Assembly (NCBI RefSeq): GCF_034424545.1
Contig: NZ_CP139970.1
Span: forward strand, 1,860,001 to 1,924,000
Length of the DNA stretch: 64,000 nt
Source of the DNA: Trinickia caryophylli
GTDB lineage: Bacteria > Pseudomonadota > Gammaproteobacteria > Burkholderiales > Burkholderiaceae
Direction of reading: 5' to 3'
A program made the translations under genes and the position numbers. Positions 62,901 to 64,000 of the stretch are shown piece after piece (within the stretch, counting starts at the first letter, position 1; every line of letters begins with the position of its first letter). A model generated the notes under the pieces. That model did no database searches, was not told the DNA's origin, and saw only the letters and a program-made list of their open reading frames with translations.

Positions 62901-64000
62901 CGACAGGAAGCCGGAGTGGCTATCGTGCGTCCAGCTCTGCGAGTCATGCGTCTCGGTAACCGCGCCCACCGTGACGTCGCCAGTCGCGACCAGCTTGACG
63001 GCGCCCCCGTTGACGCTGCCATCCGTAGCCGTCGTGCCGGTGGTCACACTCGAGCCCAATACCTTCATGTTCCCGCCACTACTGGGCGAAGCTGCCGCAC
63101 TCACCCCCTCCAGCGCAAGCAACGTTGCAGCGGTCCCTGCCTGCCCCGCGCCGAGCAGTACGGTGCCCGACGCATTGATATCGCTTGCGCGTGCCGTTTC
63201 GTCATATGACGACGCCGTATGCTGGGTCAGGCGGCCACCCAGCGATCGCTCGTCATGCGTCTGGATGTCCTTCGCGGCCGTCACCGTCAGGTCGTTGCCC
63301 GCGATCATCGACGCATCGCCGGCCGCTTGCACCGTCGAGCCGGTAACGGTCGTGTCGCGGCCCGAAATCGCCGTCAGACTACCGCCCGTCACAATCGAAC
63401 TCCCGACGTTTTTCGTCAGATTGTCATGGCCGCCGCTCAGCCCGTCATCCGTGTGCACCTCCTGCGTGGCCGCGAGCGTGACGGTGCCCACGTCGATATC
63501 GCGCCCTGCCGCGAGCATTGCATTGCCGCCCGTCTGGATCGATGCGCCTGCGAGAGTCACGTCGCGCCCGGCGATCAGTGCGGCGTCGCGCGACGCGGAA
63601 ATCGTGCCGGTAGCCAGCGTACCTTGCGACGTTGCCGTGGAAACCAGGTTCCCGTCGCGCAAGGTCTGCGTGACACCGAATGTTTCGCTCTCGTTGACGA
63701 TGTCGCGCCCGGCCCGCACCATCGTATCGGCGCCACCTATCCGGCCACTTACGTTTCGGACATCCTGTACCGCCGCGACGGTCGTCGTCCCGCCGCTCCC
63801 AATCACGCCACGATTGACGATATTGTTGCCGAGCACCGTCGTCGCAACATCGCCAACGATATGGCCGCGGTTGGCAACGTCGCCGGTGGCGTCAAGGCTG
63901 ACGGACTTGCCCGCCACCAACGCGCCACTATGCTGCAGATCGACGGTGTCGGCCTGCGCGAGATAAAGCTTCGGCACGAGCACAGATTGCTGCGTGCCAT
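59940..64000 (-). CDS. bcpA: BcpA/CdiA-type giant exoprotein, 5' partial
   Basis: At least 1353 residues; the frame is open at the window edge. It contains filamentous-haemagglutinin repeats (VSLDATGDVANRGHIVGDV; AGRDVTLAGASIQTGGNA) and the haemagglutinin-repeat region seen in CdiA. The pre-toxin region has Gly/Ala-rich helices and ends at ADLYNRQLHPDER (DNA 60741-60767), a variant of the (Q/E)LYN boundary motif of Burkholderia systems. The 270-residue C-terminal toxin is hydrophobic (AAPFFLPLNTLGNATGG; GGVGAFGATAM) and suggests membrane action. BcpB should secrete it and BcpI protect the producer. A contact-dependent inhibition role is known for the family and inferred here. Confidence 0.92.
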   Translation of the reverse strand, partial: GTQQSVLVPKLYLAQADTVDLQHSGALVAGKSVSLDATGDVANRGHIVGDVATTVLGNNIVNRGVIGSGGTTTVAAVQDVRNVSGRIGGADTMVRAGRDIVNESETFGVTQTLRDGNLVSTATSQGTLATGTISASRDAALIAGRDVTLAGASIQTGGNAMLAAGRDIDVGTVTLAATQEVHTDDGLSGGHDNLTKNVGSSIVTGGSLTAISGRDTTVTGSTVQAAGDASMIAGNDLTVTAAKDIQTHDERSLGGRLTQHTASSYDETARASDINASGTVLLGAGQAGTAATLLALEGVSAAASPSSGGNMKVLGSSVTTGTTATDGSVNGGAVKLVATGDVTVGAVTETHDSQSWTHDSHSGFLSSSTMTDEKSSHQIVSAGSTVSGDVVAASAGHDLIVAGSTIASTHDLSLSAVHDLNIVTTQDTSQSSHFHEETSSGLGAGGGAGISYGNTDSKDTVHDNAITQNGSIVGSTGGSVTLVAGNNLHVTGSTAIAAQDVLGQAANVTIDSATSTNHHDETHETKTSGFTLGLSGSIGNAIMTAASESRAASNSKDGRASALHSIAAAGAIGNAGAAMALNPGKTPDIGVQLSFGTSESKSTSKEDQTTQTGSAIDAGGTVAFVATGDGTQGSGNVTVAGSDIKATDVLLDAKNQVNIVNTTNTDATRSSNSSSSASVGVSYSFGSGFGISASMSNAHGDANSDAVMQNNSHVSASNSVAVRSGGDTNIVGSDVAGRLVKVDVGGDLNVASVQDTTVSAAHQSSSGGGFSISQYGGASASFSAQRGNAAGNYAAVVEQAGIKAGDGGYAIDVKGNTDLKGAYVASDADASKNSLTTGSLSFSDIENHSHYSANSAGVTVGGAGMGIVPMIPQFANGDENALTKSAVSAGAITLTDAASQKQNLGALDRDTSDLNGTVSKLPDINDMLSQQSDLMNAANAAGAQVAQAIGTYSDYKKARAEDGAKAASLLGEADLAEQYKDEAKPWAEGGADRIGLHILGGAMLGGLGAGGAAGAFGGAAGAGVSAGLAPKLNEMADDFGAPGTLGHALGNGLGNLIAAAAGAAVGGGAGAATASLADLYNRQLHPDERRWAKDNAGRFAQFYKDKTGQDITDDQAQQMLLANGYRLVDAAASKGPGGDATAVAYISQNSNGLFRATTAEYNSPFLHGNKDGSLTPEQRSLPGHEANPQFGMAAGAAVGLFTLGAVAPTAATAWALGATYDYAGDVISHAMGLSNDGPNVGKSLAVGGVTGAAAPFFLPLNTLGNATGGKVAVGVYNALWGGVGAFGATAMTNPGSSADLSAGIGTASSLFGAGVEAKMPGPIGMSINQLLQVLSGPTQAAIEADKQKISGK

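Overview
The window is high-GC, almost fully coding DNA of a Burkholderiaceae bacterium (Burkholderia, Paraburkholderia or Trinickia type). This rests on three things: a type III secretion (T3SS) gene order that matches the hrpB operon of Ralstonia and Xanthomonas, a Burkholderia-type contact-dependent inhibition locus (bcpA-I-O-B order), and several LuxR-type receptors. No tRNA, rRNA, CRISPR array or complete insertion sequence was seen.

Region 1 (1-34.5 kb) is a T3SS island. On the plus strand are the end of sctR, a lytic transglycosylase, a protein of about 4206 residues, and a probable effector containing an Ala-Trp-Arg triad. On the minus strand one tightly overlapping operon runs sctV-S-C-D-(small ORF)-I-J-K-L-N-O-T-U. 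Upstream of sctV lie five 12-bp direct repeats. Next come two divergent LuxR-type receptor genes and a Ser/Thr-rich candidate effector. No luxI-type synthase is visible. SctU has lost its NPTH autocleavage motif (YSPR instead). The giant protein carries two HExxH metallopeptidase-like domains, two kinase-like domains, membrane segments and a C-terminal LysM.

Region 2 (35-39.9 kb) holds ordinary accessory genes: a SAM methyltransferase, a DUF2182 membrane protein, a DUF899 thioredoxin-like protein, a TPR/winged-helix protein and a beta-propeller protein.

Region 3 (40-51.8 kb) is a small-molecule biosynthetic cluster: RraA-like aldolase/decarboxylase, BacA/PheA-like prephenate enzyme, class IV aminotransferase, Fe(II)/2-oxoglutarate dioxygenase, cupin, stand-alone adenylation domain, carrier protein, a SyrB2-like non-heme iron halogenase with an HQA facial triad, KASIII-like enzyme, CPA2 antiporter, EamA exporter, gamma-carbonic-anhydrase-like protein, NTF2-like protein and a LuxR solo with altered ligand pocket. 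The gene set predicts a halogenated, carrier-bound non-proteinogenic amino acid, possibly derived from prephenate. This is the strongest candidate for an undescribed system.

Region 4 (52-64 kb) holds a PAP2 phosphatase fused to autotransporter-type repeats, and then a contact-dependent inhibition locus read right to left: bcpA (partial), a small membrane immunity gene, two orphan toxin-immunity modules each starting at a DLYNRQLHP motif, two small lipoprotein genes (candidate bcpO), and the outer-membrane transporter bcpB.
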